A stretch of 26,274 nt of DNA from a virus: positions 1-26,274 of IMG/VR virus record IMGVR_UViG_3300048033_000114. The stretch is one strand, 5' to 3'. The notes beneath the pieces are model-generated. The model saw only the letters and a program-made list of their open reading frames with translations, ran no database searches and was not told the origin of the DNA. This document shows positions 1 through 6,804 of the stretch, piece after piece; within the stretch, counting starts at the first letter, position 1, and each line of letters opens with the position of its first letter. A program made the translations under genes and the position numbers.

Positions 1-1
1 C

Positions 2-133
2 TTTGCTCGTATGTGTAACCTACGCTGTAAGCCTGACACACAGGCAGAGACACGAGACGTAGCCAATCAGATTGATCACATGATGCTTAAACTATTTCCT
101 GTAGCGTGGGATGCACTTACAGATGATTCGTAA
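2..133 (+). CDS. thyX: C-terminal end of a flavin-dependent thymidylate synthase (ThyX), partial
   Basis: An open frame enters from the left edge and stops with TAA at 131-133, giving 43 residues. It reads FARMCNLRCKPDTQAETR, then about 25 residues ending ALTDDS. ThyX proteins end with an aromatic-x-x-x-x-R segment followed by AQxEIRxxA. Here the same spacing is LR....TQAETRDVA, and a Pro-Val segment follows near the end as in ThyX. The enzyme makes dTMP from dUMP using FAD, NADPH and methylene-tetrahydrofolate, which fits the reductase and MazG genes downstream. Only the C-terminus is visible, so the flavin and substrate motifs cannot be checked. The next gene starts inside this one, as in a compact phage operon. 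Confidence 0.62.
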   Translation, partial: FARMCNLRCKPDTQAETRDVANQIDHMMLKLFPVAWDALTDDS

Positions 134-296
134 TGTGTGGCGGATATGGGCTAAGTCGTTAGGCGAGAAGGTAGGAGATACTGACAGCCAGGCAGACGCA
201 ATAGCTATTGTGCGTACCTTTTGGTGGGTGGTCCATGTGGCCACCTGCTTTATGATCATCATACATAATGGAGCTAAACTAGGTTGGTGGATGTAA
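123..296 (+). CDS. Small single-pass membrane protein, unknown function
   Basis: A 57-residue ORF begins MIRNVWRIWAKSLGEK at 123, inside the last codons of thyX (11-nt overlap). An in-frame ATG at 111 is also possible, but 123 is preferred because MIRNVWRIWAK looks like a natural N-terminus. A basic, Trp-rich start and an acidic/polar stretch (about residues 17-26) precede one hydrophobic segment (about 32-48, with FWWVVHVATCFMIII). This predicts an inner-membrane protein with a short C-terminal tail (NGAKLGWWM). I do not recognise a characterised family. Small Trp-rich proteins like this are common in marine podovirus metabolic operons. No clear ribosome site is visible, so translational coupling to thyX is likely. 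Confidence 0.55.
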   Translation: MIRNVWRIWAKSLGEKVGDTDSQADAIAIVRTFWWVVHVATCFMIIIHNGAKLGWWM

Positions 297-423
297 TTAG
301 ACCCATGACTGAAGAAGAAAAACAGAGAGCTAAAGAGCGTGAAAGCGCAAATAGTGTATAAAAATACCACGAATACCAACCCCACACAATTGGAGGTGTT
401 TTACCTCAATAAAATAAGGTGAT

Positions 424-464
424 TGGTTGCGGGAGTGCGATTTGAACGCACGACCTTCAGGTTC
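424..464 (-). other. tRNA 3'-end fragment (initiator tRNA-fMet-like), candidate attP core
   Basis: On the minus strand this reads as the 3' part of a tRNA. It has the end of an anticodon loop and 3' stem (AACCTGA), a variable loop (AGGTC), a complete 5-bp T-stem and 7-nt loop (GTGCG TTCAAAT CGCAC), the 3' acceptor strand TCCCGCA, discriminator A and CCA. The AACCTGAAGGTCGT opening and CCCGCAACCA ending match bacterial initiator tRNA-fMet best. No 5' half (acceptor, D-arm, anticodon stem) can be found upstream on that strand, so it is not a working tRNA gene. A 3' tRNA fragment of about 40 nt in a phage is the usual form of an attP core for tRNA-targeted integration. No integrase is in the window. 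Confidence 0.6.
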
Positions 465-470
465 TGTATT

Positions 471-530
471 CCACTAATAAAAACAATGGCTTACAGTCTT
501 TAGTGGTTATAAAGCCCATAACTAAGTGGC
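471..530. promoter_or_regulatory. Inverted repeats and TAACTAA/GTGGC element upstream of the primase promoter
   Basis: CCACTAA (471-477) and TTAGTGG (500-506) form a 7-bp inverted repeat with a 22-nt spacer. It is followed by TTATAAA and then ATAACTAAGTGGC (518-530). The parts recur in other intergenic spaces of this window: TAACTAA near 1697, 5089 and 24458, and GTGGC/GCCAC near 1706 and 5059. The block lies directly upstream of the -35 box at 541, a usual place for an operator or activator site. The DNA-binding partner is unknown. The remainder of the 297-611 gap holds the tRNA fragment, the promoter, a leader hairpin and no convincing gene. Confidence 0.4.
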
Positions 531-540
531 GTAATATTTA

Positions 541-568
541 TTGACAAAGCTATTTATAACGGTAAAAT
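541..568 (+). promoter_or_regulatory. Sigma-70-type promoter for the replication operon
   Basis: TTGACA at 541-546 matches the -35 consensus fully. A 16-bp spacer precedes TAAAAT at 563-568 (5 of 6 to TATAAT). Transcription would start near 575 and read into the primase gene at 612. It suggests that host RNA polymerase transcribes this operon. No phage RNA polymerase is visible in the window. Confidence 0.65.
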
Positions 569-577
569 AGGGCTGTC

Positions 578-593
578 CCTGCCAAGGGGCAGG
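578..593 (+). promoter_or_regulatory. Leader-mRNA hairpin before the primase gene
   Basis: CCTGCC, loop AAGG, GGCAGG forms a perfect 6-bp GC-rich stem a few bases after the predicted transcription start. No U-run follows, so it is not a terminator. It may stabilise the 5' end or affect translation of the primase, whose ribosome site (AGAAGG, about 600-605) lies just downstream. Confidence 0.45.
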
Positions 594-611
594 TATACAG
601 AAGGCATACCA

Positions 612-1430
612 ATGAACTATTCATACAAAGAGCAGTTAGAGATCATCCAAGGTATCCACCTAAAGGATGGAGAACGTAAGACACTTAACTGCCCATTCTG
701 TAATGGTCGAAAGAAGTTCTCTATAGGTAAGTTGGATGGAAAGATCATGTGGAACTGTTATAAGGCGTCCTGTAATACCAAAGGCATATACTCTGGTCCT
801 AGATCCTCTGAAGAGATACGAGCGTATCTAAACAGCACCCAACCCAAGTCATTCCATAGCAAGGTTAACAGTCTCCCTCAGATAACTTCATCTGTAGAGC
901 ATCATCTACCTGCCTTACAGTATCTCGTAGATGTTAATGCCTATGATGCATACAAAGAAGGTCTAGTCTTTGTTAGATATGACCCACGAGAGGACAGGGT
1001 GGTATTCTACAACCGTAGTCAGACAGGTGCTGTGGGAAGGTCATTGGCTAACAAAACCCCTAAGTGGTTTACCTACGGAGAACTACCTTATGGTATAACA
1101 GTAGGTAAAGGATCTACTGTAGTGCTGGTAGAAGATGTAGCCAGTGCATGCTCAGTTTCACGTATCAAAGGGTACACAGGACTCGCTCTTTTAGGTACGA
1201 CACTTACTTATCCTATTAAGAAAACCCTTAGTAAATACCCTAGGGTTGTAATTATTCTTGACAATGATGCTAAAATAAAGGCATTGTCCATGATCAAACG
1301 TATTGGGCGAGGTGCAACAATGCGAATAACAACAAAAGATCCGAAGTGGTTAGAGCAAGATGAACTGCAGGCATTGTTAAAAGGAGAAGGGCGTATTGAA
1401 ACTAAAAACTCGTGGGGTGATCATTATTGA
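612..1430 (+). CDS. DNA primase (zinc-binding and TOPRIM domains), T7 gp4 primase-half type
   Basis: A 272-residue protein that would make RNA primers for lagging-strand synthesis. The N-terminus has a CPFC (C27, C30) and CYKASC (C49, C54) Zn-ribbon as in phage primases. The TOPRIM fold follows, with the glutamate motif VLVEDVASA (E174) and the acidic motif VIILDNDAK (D217, D219) that bind catalytic Mg2+. In T7, primase and helicase form one protein; here the primase stands alone and the helicase gene starts 314 nt later. ATG at 612 follows AGAAGG with 6-7 nt spacing and lies under the promoter at 541. The function is secure from the motifs. Confidence 0.88.
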   Translation: MNYSYKEQLEIIQGIHLKDGERKTLNCPFCNGRKKFSIGKLDGKIMWNCYKASCNTKGIYSGPRSSEEIRAYLNSTQPKSFHSKVNSLPQITSSVEHHLPALQYLVDVNAYDAYKEGLVFVRYDPREDRVVFYNRSQTGAVGRSLANKTPKWFTYGELPYGITVGKGSTVVLVEDVASACSVSRIKGYTGLALLGTTLTYPIKKTLSKYPRVVIILDNDAKIKALSMIKRIGRGATMRITTKDPKWLEQDELQALLKGEGRIETKNSWGDHY

Positions 1431-1605
1431 CTTTGAGGTCAACGGTGGTTTTAAAGAAGCTGGTGAACAACAAACCGCTTTAGAAGCAGCGATTGCAGAC
1501 TTTGTTAAGGACAACAGCTCCGTTGTCTTTCATCAAGTAGACATGAAAGAACGGCGTGGAGACAATCCACCCAACATAAGTAAGATGAAATTCAGGAACA
1601 GCTAA
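1396..1605 (+). CDS. Small hypothetical protein overlapping the primase 3' end
   Basis: A 69-residue ORF starts with TTG at 1396 after a strong ribosome site AAGGAGAAGG (1381-1390) and overlaps the primase by 35 nt. An in-frame GTG at 1414 is the alternative start. A hydrophobic beta-strand opening (GVIIIDFEVNGGF) precedes an amphipathic helix (about 25-38) and a basic end with ERRGDNPPNISKMKFR. No enzyme motif is recognised. Its position between primase and helicase, with its own strong ribosome site, suggests a replication accessory protein, which is inference. It is the last gene before the terminator at 1639. Confidence 0.65.
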   Translation: MKLKTRGVIIIDFEVNGGFKEAGEQQTALEAAIADFVKDNSSVVFHQVDMKERRGDNPPNISKMKFRNS

Positions 1606-1638
1606 AGCTCTGTTTTAAAAACATAAAGAAAAAAATAC

Positions 1639-1667
1639 GCCCTGATCCTTCGATTGGGGCTTTTTTT
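1639..1667 (+). terminator. Rho-independent terminator after the primase operon
   Basis: GCCCTGATC (1639-1647), loop CTTC and GATTGGGGC (1652-1660) form a 9-bp stem with two G-U pairs, followed directly by seven T (1661-1667). It separates primase plus the small ORF from the helicase-polymerase unit, implying that the latter has its own start signal. Confidence 0.85.
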
Positions 1668-1696
1668 ATGTCCGAATTATTGGTAGCCTTATGTCC

Positions 1697-1731
1697 TAAC
1701 TAAACGCCACAGATTAAGTGGCTTATAAAAT
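1697..1731 (+). promoter_or_regulatory. Candidate promoter/operator before the helicase gene
   Basis: After the terminator comes TAACTAA (1697-1703), then the palindrome GCCAC-N7-GTGGC (1706-1722), then TTATAAAAT (1723-1731), which holds a -10-like TATAAA. No good -35 box lies 16-18 nt upstream of it. Transcription must restart here or read through the terminator. The palindrome and TAACTAA recur before the ssDNA-binding protein gene (5059-5095), and the TAACTAA and GTGGC parts recur at 519-530, so this looks like a shared regulatory element. Confidence 0.42.
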
Positions 1732-1744
1732 GAGGACTAACTGA

Positions 1745-2962
1745 ATGACCAGAGCTTTGCTTAAATCCCTACTCAGCCACAGTTTCTACCAAGATAATCG
1801 CCCCCGATTAAGGGAATCGATCTTCTCTACAGATGATGCTGAAGCCTATCGGTTGATTGCCAAGGGCCACGATAAATACGAGCATGATCTGTCAGCACAA
1901 GACATTCTATCGTTATGGTCGTTGGACAACCCTGTAGCTACTTCTGCAGAGCGTGAGGACTTCATAGACGTACTAGAGGATATAAAGCTGCACGAACCTA
2001 TCTCACAAGACATAGCTAAAGATACCATTGAAGGTCTTTGGCAGCGTGAGATTGGACGGGATGTAGCTAACCTAGGCCTATACATCAACGAAGGTAATCT
2101 AGACGGCTGGGAGAAGCTGCAATCACTTATGCTGCGTGTGGATGAAGGGTTCATGCCAGACGACTTTGGTGACCCTACAACAGATGATCTATACCAGCTA
2201 CTTGCGGAAACCTCAGATGACGCACGTTGGAAATTTAATATCGAAACACTATCACGTAGAGTGTATGGTATCGGTCCTGCTGAATTTGGTATTGTGTTTG
2301 CTAGACCAGAAACAGGCAAGTCTGCCTTTGTCGTAAGTATATGCACAGGCCCAGGTGGTTTCTGTTCCCAAGGTGCTAAGGTTCTATACTTGGGTAATGA
2401 GGAAGCTACACGTCGTACAAAACTACGTGCTATACAAGCATGGACAGGTATGACTCGTGAGGAAATAGCCAATAATCCTGATGTAGCAGAGACACGATAC
2501 CTTGCTATACGTGACCGTCTAGTTATGAAAGATGCTCAAGAATGGGATATGGCTAAGGTTGATGCCTACTGTAAGAAGGTTAAGCCTGACGTGCTAATCA
2601 TTGACCAGTTGGACAAAACCAATATCTCTGGCACGTTTGGTGCTACCCATGAGAAATTGCGTGAGGTATATCGTCAGGCCCGTGAACTAGCCAAGAGACA
2701 TGAGTGCGCCTTACTGGGTGTATCACAAGCATCTGCAGAGGCTGAAGGGCGTACACGCCTAGACTTTAGTATGATGGATGGCAGTAAAACAGGTAAGGCA
2801 GCAGAGGCTGACTTGATCCTTGGTATTGGTAGACACTCAGGGGAAGATGATGATGGCCCTGATACCACTCGCTTTATCTCTGTAAGTAAGAACAAGCTAT
2901 CTGGCTGGCACGGAAATGTAATCTGCAACATCGAGCCAGAGGTATCTCGTTATGTTGAGTAA
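1745..2962 (+). CDS. Replicative DNA helicase (DnaB / T7 gp4 helicase-half type)
   Basis: A 405-residue RecA-fold hexameric helicase that would unwind DNA at the phage fork. The N-terminal ~170 residues are helical. The core has Walker A ARPETGKS (186-193), an NEE-containing strand (GNEEATRRT, about 217-225), Walker B VLIIDQLD (283-290), a sensor-like LLGVSQAS (323-330) and a basic SVSKNK segment near the end (379-384). ATG at 1745 follows TGAGGA with good spacing. The gene overlaps polA by 11 nt, giving a coupled helicase-polymerase unit. It ends with EVSRYVE, without the long acidic tail of T7 gp4. Confidence 0.87.
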   Translation: MTRALLKSLLSHSFYQDNRPRLRESIFSTDDAEAYRLIAKGHDKYEHDLSAQDILSLWSLDNPVATSAEREDFIDVLEDIKLHEPISQDIAKDTIEGLWQREIGRDVANLGLYINEGNLDGWEKLQSLMLRVDEGFMPDDFGDPTTDDLYQLLAETSDDARWKFNIETLSRRVYGIGPAEFGIVFARPETGKSAFVVSICTGPGGFCSQGAKVLYLGNEEATRRTKLRAIQAWTGMTREEIANNPDVAETRYLAIRDRLVMKDAQEWDMAKVDAYCKKVKPDVLIIDQLDKTNISGTFGATHEKLREVYRQARELAKRHECALLGVSQASAEAEGRTRLDFSMMDGSKTGKAAEADLILGIGRHSGEDDDGPDTTRFISVSKNKLSGWHGNVICNIEPEVSRYVE

Positions 2963-5057
2963 AGTGTTAGGTGTAGACCTAGAAACTACCGTAGATGACT
3001 TAGATGGTAAAATAGATAACAGCCCATTCAACCCTAAAAACAAATGTGTCTCTGCACACTTTGCATGGCTAGGTGGTGAGGTAAGCCACCTTGTATTTAA
3101 CCATAACGAGAAGGATGTACCTGACAGTACAGAGCTACTTCGCAAAGCAATTGCTGAAGCGGATGTGATCGTTGCACACAACGCTAAGTTTGATGTCCTT
3201 TGGCTACTTGAAATGGGGTTTGAGATTGATTGTGACGTGTATTGCACAATGATCGGAGAATACATTCTATCTAAGGGACAACGACAAGAGTTAGGTCTCA
3301 AGGCTACAGCCATACGCCGTGACGTTACTCGCAAGAAGTCCGACCTAGTGGATGATCTGTTTAAGAGTGGTACTGGTTTTGAAGCCATGCCCTTAGATAC
3401 TGTAATTGAGTATGCTGAAGCTGATGTCATTGCTTGCCTTGAAATATACGAGCAGCAGAAGGAAGAGTTTGCTCTAGAGTATAACGAAAGCCTAATTAGC
3501 GTATCTACCCTGATGAACGAAATGCTAATGTTCCTTGTGGAGATTGAGCGCAACGGCATTAAAGTAGATCTAGATGTGCTGTCAAAAATCAAGGAGCAGT
3601 TTCTAGAAGAACAGCAGACCTTAAAGAAGCGTCTTAGCGAAATTCTCGAAGATATCATGGGAGATACCCCAATCAACCTAAACTCTGGTGCAGATATGTC
3701 TAAGGCAGTGTATAGCCGCAAGGTTATTAACCGCCACCTACACCAGCAAGTATGGAATATTGGTGTTGGTCCTACTGGTAAGCCACTGTATCCGCCTCGT
3801 ATGAAACCTGCTGAGTTTGCACGTTCTGTTAGATCCACTACAGAGGTGGTTAACCGTACACATGCTATATGCTGCAATACCTGTGATGGGCGTGGTAAGG
3901 TACGCAAGATAAAGAAGGATGGTGTACCCTACAAAAACCTATCTAAGTGTGAAAGCTGTGACGGTTTAGGTGCTTTCTTTCAGGACACAGGTGTAGTGGC
4001 AGGTCTTAGACTTAACCCAGAGACACCTGCAGACGCATCTATCAATGGCTTTAAGACGGACAAGGTTACGTTGAAGCGTTTGATCAAGCAGGCACGTAGA
4101 AAGGGCAACCTCATAGCAGAGGAGTTCCTTACTAAGAGTAGCCGACTAAATGCAGTAAACACGTACCTAGATAGTTTCGTTAAAGGTATCGAAACATGGA
4201 CACGTTCTGATGGTATTCTACACAGTAACTTTAATCAGTGCATCACTGCTACTGGGCGTCTATCTTCGTCCAACCCTAACTTCCAAAACCAACCAAAGCG
4301 AGGCTTCCCTGTCCGTAAGGCTGCAGTATCTAGGTTTGAAAACGGAGAAATTTTGGAGGCGGATTATGCAGCGCTTGAGTGGCGTGTTGCGGCGGAACTA
4401 AGCCGTGATCCACAGGCTATTGAGGACATTGTATCAGGTAAGGATGCCCATAAGCAGACTGCGTGTATTATTAATCAATGTGAGCCTGAAGATGTTACCA
4501 AGGATATGAGGCAAGCGGCCAAGGCCTATTCGTTCGCACCCCTTTTTGGGGGTCAAGGAAATGGAGAAGCTGAACACGTCCGTAAGTACTTCTCTGAGTT
4601 CTTTGTGATATATAGCGGCCTTGGTGAGTGGCATAAGCGACTTATGGACGGTGTGTTAAAGAATGGAATTGTCCAAACACCGTCAGGTCGTCAATACTTC
4701 TGGCCCAATGCCCGTAGAATGCGCAACGGACGGATATCTAATGCTACTCAGGTGGTTAACTACCCCGTACAGGGCTTCAGTACAGGTTGTATAGTTCCCC
4801 TTGCCTGTATCCGAGCATATAGACTGTTCAAGAAGGCTAATCTGCGCTCTAAGCTAATCCTGACTGTACACGACTCTATCGTGATAGATTGTGCGCCTGG
4901 AGAACTTCCACCAATCAAAAAGATACTTGTTGAGGCTATGCAGGATGTGACTGAAGAGATCAAAAGTCGCTGGGGATATGAGTTCTGTATTCCCCTACCT
5001 ATTGAGATCAGCACAGGTAAAAATTGGCTGGACCAAGACGAAATTCCACTTGAATAA
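2952..5057 (+). CDS. polA: Family A DNA polymerase with 3'-5' exonuclease and a DnaJ-like zinc-ribbon insertion
   Basis: A 701-residue replicative polymerase. Exonuclease motifs: VDLET (D9, E11), AHNAKFD (N77, D81) and YAEAD (Y154, D158). Polymerase motif A is DYAALEWR (D471, E476), motif B RQAAKAYSFAPLFGG (R520, K524) and motif C TVHDS (H640, D641). Between the thumb segment INLNSG (241-246) and TDKVTLKRL (369-377) lies an insertion with two CxxCxGxG motifs (C308/C311 and C333/C336), as in the DnaJ central domain. T7 polymerase carries its thioredoxin-binding loop at about this place. I recall a partial DnaJ domain being reported in the HMO-2011 polymerase. Motif B has Phe at the E. coli Phe762 position (F528) and Phe at the usually invariant Tyr766 position (F532). 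Confidence 0.92.
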   Translation: MLSKVLGVDLETTVDDLDGKIDNSPFNPKNKCVSAHFAWLGGEVSHLVFNHNEKDVPDSTELLRKAIAEADVIVAHNAKFDVLWLLEMGFEIDCDVYCTMIGEYILSKGQRQELGLKATAIRRDVTRKKSDLVDDLFKSGTGFEAMPLDTVIEYAEADVIACLEIYEQQKEEFALEYNESLISVSTLMNEMLMFLVEIERNGIKVDLDVLSKIKEQFLEEQQTLKKRLSEILEDIMGDTPINLNSGADMSKAVYSRKVINRHLHQQVWNIGVGPTGKPLYPPRMKPAEFARSVRSTTEVVNRTHAICCNTCDGRGKVRKIKKDGVPYKNLSKCESCDGLGAFFQDTGVVAGLRLNPETPADASINGFKTDKVTLKRLIKQARRKGNLIAEEFLTKSSRLNAVNTYLDSFVKGIETWTRSDGILHSNFNQCITATGRLSSSNPNFQNQPKRGFPVRKAAVSRFENGEILEADYAALEWRVAAELSRDPQAIEDIVSGKDAHKQTACIINQCEPEDVTKDMRQAAKAYSFAPLFGGQGNGEAEHVRKYFSEFFVIYSGLGEWHKRLMDGVLKNGIVQTPSGRQYFWPNARRMRNGRISNATQVVNYPVQGFSTGCIVPLACIRAYRLFKKANLRSKLILTVHDSIVIDCAPGELPPIKKILVEAMQDVTEEIKSRWGYEFCIPLPIEISTGKNWLDQDEIPLE

Positions 5058-5058
5058 A

Positions 5059-5095
5059 GTGGCGCAACATGCCACACTATAATTCCCGTAACTAA
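5059..5095 (+). promoter_or_regulatory. Candidate internal promoter with palindromic operator before the SSB gene
   Basis: Immediately after the polA stop, GTGGC-N7-GCCAC (5059-5075) forms a 5-bp palindrome or hairpin. A perfect -10 box TATAAT (5078-5083) and then TAACTAA (5089-5095) follow. The only -35 candidate with 17-bp spacing is TAAAGT, which is weak, so an activator may be needed. A strong ribosome site AAAAGGA precedes the next ATG. Extra expression of a ssDNA-binding protein would be expected. Confidence 0.45.
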
Positions 5096-5107
5096 AAGGA
5101 TCATAAC

Positions 5108-5941
5108 ATGAGCGATCTACAATTAATCGAAGGTAAAAACATTGACGCACTAGCAGGAATGCTAGGTGCAGCAGTCAGTGGGGGCGGTGATACAAGCCGC
5201 ATGCCTGAATTAAAAATTAACAGCCAAGTAGAAGATGATGCAGGAAACTTACTTCCTCGTGGAGAGTTCTACATCAAAGGTATGGAGCAGCAGGTATACT
5301 CCTCTACTGTTAAATTTCGTCCACTTGCACACCACTATCAGTGGTTGCATTACGACCCTGAAGCTAACAAGCTGGTAAACAAAACCCGACTTGTTGCAAG
5401 TTTCCGTGAGGAAGCTCGTGATATCAAAGGTGGTATCAAGTGTGGGAAACCTTCCTACAAAGCAATGCAAGACCTGCCACAGGAAGAACGTGATAAATAC
5501 AAAGATATCACTCTTTTCCGACAGGTACGTGGACTTGTGTCGTATACAGGAAAGACTGTAAGCGGCGAGGAAGTTAAAATAAAAGACCAGCCTGTAATCT
5601 TGATGTTGAAAGGCTCAAACTATGCAGCTTTTGAAGACGATTACATCAAAACACTATCTCGTGGTCAGAACCTATTCGACTACTATGTAGAACTAACTAC
5701 AGAAAAACATAAGAACGGGTCTGTGACGTGGTACACTTTTGTCTACGGTAAAAAGGATGGTCCTCTATCTGTAGATCAGACTACTTACGATACTATGGTA
5801 CACATTGCCGAAATTATCTCGAAAGAGAATAAGAAGGTGGATGATGCCTACTTCAATGCCGCTCGTGAAGATGCGCTAGATGCTACAGCATTTGATGCTT
5901 TAGGTGATAGCCTTGACGACGACTTTGATGACGTAGCATGA
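5108..5941 (+). CDS. Probable single-stranded DNA-binding protein (T7 gp2.5-like role)
   Basis: A 277-residue protein placed right after the polymerase. It has a beta-rich centre (about residues 50-230) with many aromatic and basic residues and a strongly acidic C-terminal tail (GDSLDDDFDDVA). Phage and bacterial SSBs end in such acidic, Phe-containing tails, which contact polymerase and helicase. Size, tail and location fit a gp2.5-type or recombination-associated ssDNA-binding protein; the OB-fold itself cannot be proved by eye. It has its own ribosome site and a likely promoter at 5059. It overlaps the nuclease gene by ATGA, tying it to DNA processing. Confidence 0.6.
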   Translation: MSDLQLIEGKNIDALAGMLGAAVSGGGDTSRMPELKINSQVEDDAGNLLPRGEFYIKGMEQQVYSSTVKFRPLAHHYQWLHYDPEANKLVNKTRLVASFREEARDIKGGIKCGKPSYKAMQDLPQEERDKYKDITLFRQVRGLVSYTGKTVSGEEVKIKDQPVILMLKGSNYAAFEDDYIKTLSRGQNLFDYYVELTTEKHKNGSVTWYTFVYGKKDGPLSVDQTTYDTMVHIAEIISKENKKVDDAYFNAAREDALDATAFDALGDSLDDDFDDVA

Positions 5942-6804
5942 GCTTACAGGATCAAATACATGAGGTCTTAGACCGTCTGTCTAACAATGAAAGCCAGGAT
6001 CTGGACATTGAAGACAGTTGGATCGAAGAGGCAGGCGAGGCGTTTAAGGATGCGCTTCGTCGCCAATTCACTCGGAGAGAGGATGATTTCCGTCTCCGTA
6101 TGTCGAATATTGGCAGGCCTCTTTGCCAGCTTCAGATGGCTAAACAAGGTGCTAAACAAGAGCGCAAAGACTATAACTTCATTATGCGAATGCTGCACGG
6201 TGATGCGATTGAATGTATCATGGATGTGGTATTAAAGATTGCCAAAGCCAACATTACTGGTGGCAAATCTAAGGTAGAGTTTGACCTAGGTGGTAATATT
6301 ATCAAGGGTGAAGATGACGTTGAGATCGACAACAAGGTCTACGACATTAAATCAGCTTCGCCATTTGCCTTTGAGCATAAATGGAAGAAAGGTCTTACTG
6401 CCTTAAAAGAGAACGATGACTTTGGCTACGTTGGTCAATTGATTGGTTATTCTGATGGGCAGGATCTGGAAACAGGCGGATGGATTGTTGTTTGCAAAAG
6501 CTCAGGACAGGTAGTTGTAATGGATGCCACTTTCTCTGATGAAGAGAAATCAGGCATAAAAGCTGAATTAGAAATGAAGGCCAATGCAATCAAAGAAGAT
6601 TGGGCTTTTAAAAGATGCTTTGAACCCGTGGACGACTTCTTTAATCGGAAGTTCACAGGATCCAAAAAGCTACCTATGTCTTGTAACTTCTGTGACTATA
6701 AGCAGTCATGTTGGCCTAATGCTAAATTGCTCCCACAGCCCATGTCTAAGGCCAAGGAACCTAGAAAGAACTGGTATGTATCGTACCAAGGAAAGGATCT
6801 TTAG
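5938..6804 (+). CDS. PD-(D/E)XK exonuclease with Cas4/AddB-type Fe-S cysteines
   Basis: A 288-residue nuclease, probably resecting or degrading DNA for recombination or nucleotide recycling. It shows RMLHGDAIE (H87), GEDDVEID, the catalytic strand YDIKSAS (D136-x-K138) and the QLIGY motif (Q167, Y171) of RecB/Cas4-type nucleases. One Cys at 63 plus C249-x2-C252-x5-C258 matches the one-plus-three cysteine layout that binds a 4Fe-4S cluster in Cas4, AddB and Dna2. No CRISPR array or other cas gene is present, so a phage replication/recombination role fits. ATGA overlap with the SSB gene and 1-nt overlap with the next gene show a coupled unit. Confidence 0.75.
   Translation: MSLQDQIHEVLDRLSNNESQDLDIEDSWIEEAGEAFKDALRRQFTRREDDFRLRMSNIGRPLCQLQMAKQGAKQERKDYNFIMRMLHGDAIECIMDVVLKIAKANITGGKSKVEFDLGGNIIKGEDDVEIDNKVYDIKSASPFAFEHKWKKGLTALKENDDFGYVGQLIGYSDGQDLETGGWIVVCKSSGQVVVMDATFSDEEKSGIKAELEMKANAIKEDWAFKRCFEPVDDFFNRKFTGSKKLPMSCNFCDYKQSCWPNAKLLPQPMSKAKEPRKNWYVSYQGKDL

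Noticed and set aside
305-361. 18-codon ORF (MTEEEKQRAKERESANSV) before the tRNA fragment
   Set aside because: It has no clear ribosome site and is too short to judge; it could be a gene remnant.
92-385. 97-codon minus-strand frame over the thyX end and membrane protein gene
   Set aside because: It runs opposite two plausible plus-strand genes and has no ribosome site; its hydrophobic stretches mirror the plus-strand codons.
424-540. A complete tRNA gene on the minus strand
   Set aside because: Only the T-arm, acceptor 3' strand and CCA are present; no matching 5' acceptor, D-arm or anticodon stem could be found upstream.
1846-3907. Long minus-strand open frames opposite helicase and polA
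   Set aside because: The plus strand encodes proteins with full sets of catalytic motifs; the opposite frames are Ser/Arg-rich mirror products.
5938-6804. CRISPR-Cas locus suggested by a Cas4-like protein
   Set aside because: No repeat-spacer array and no other cas genes were seen; the context is phage DNA replication.
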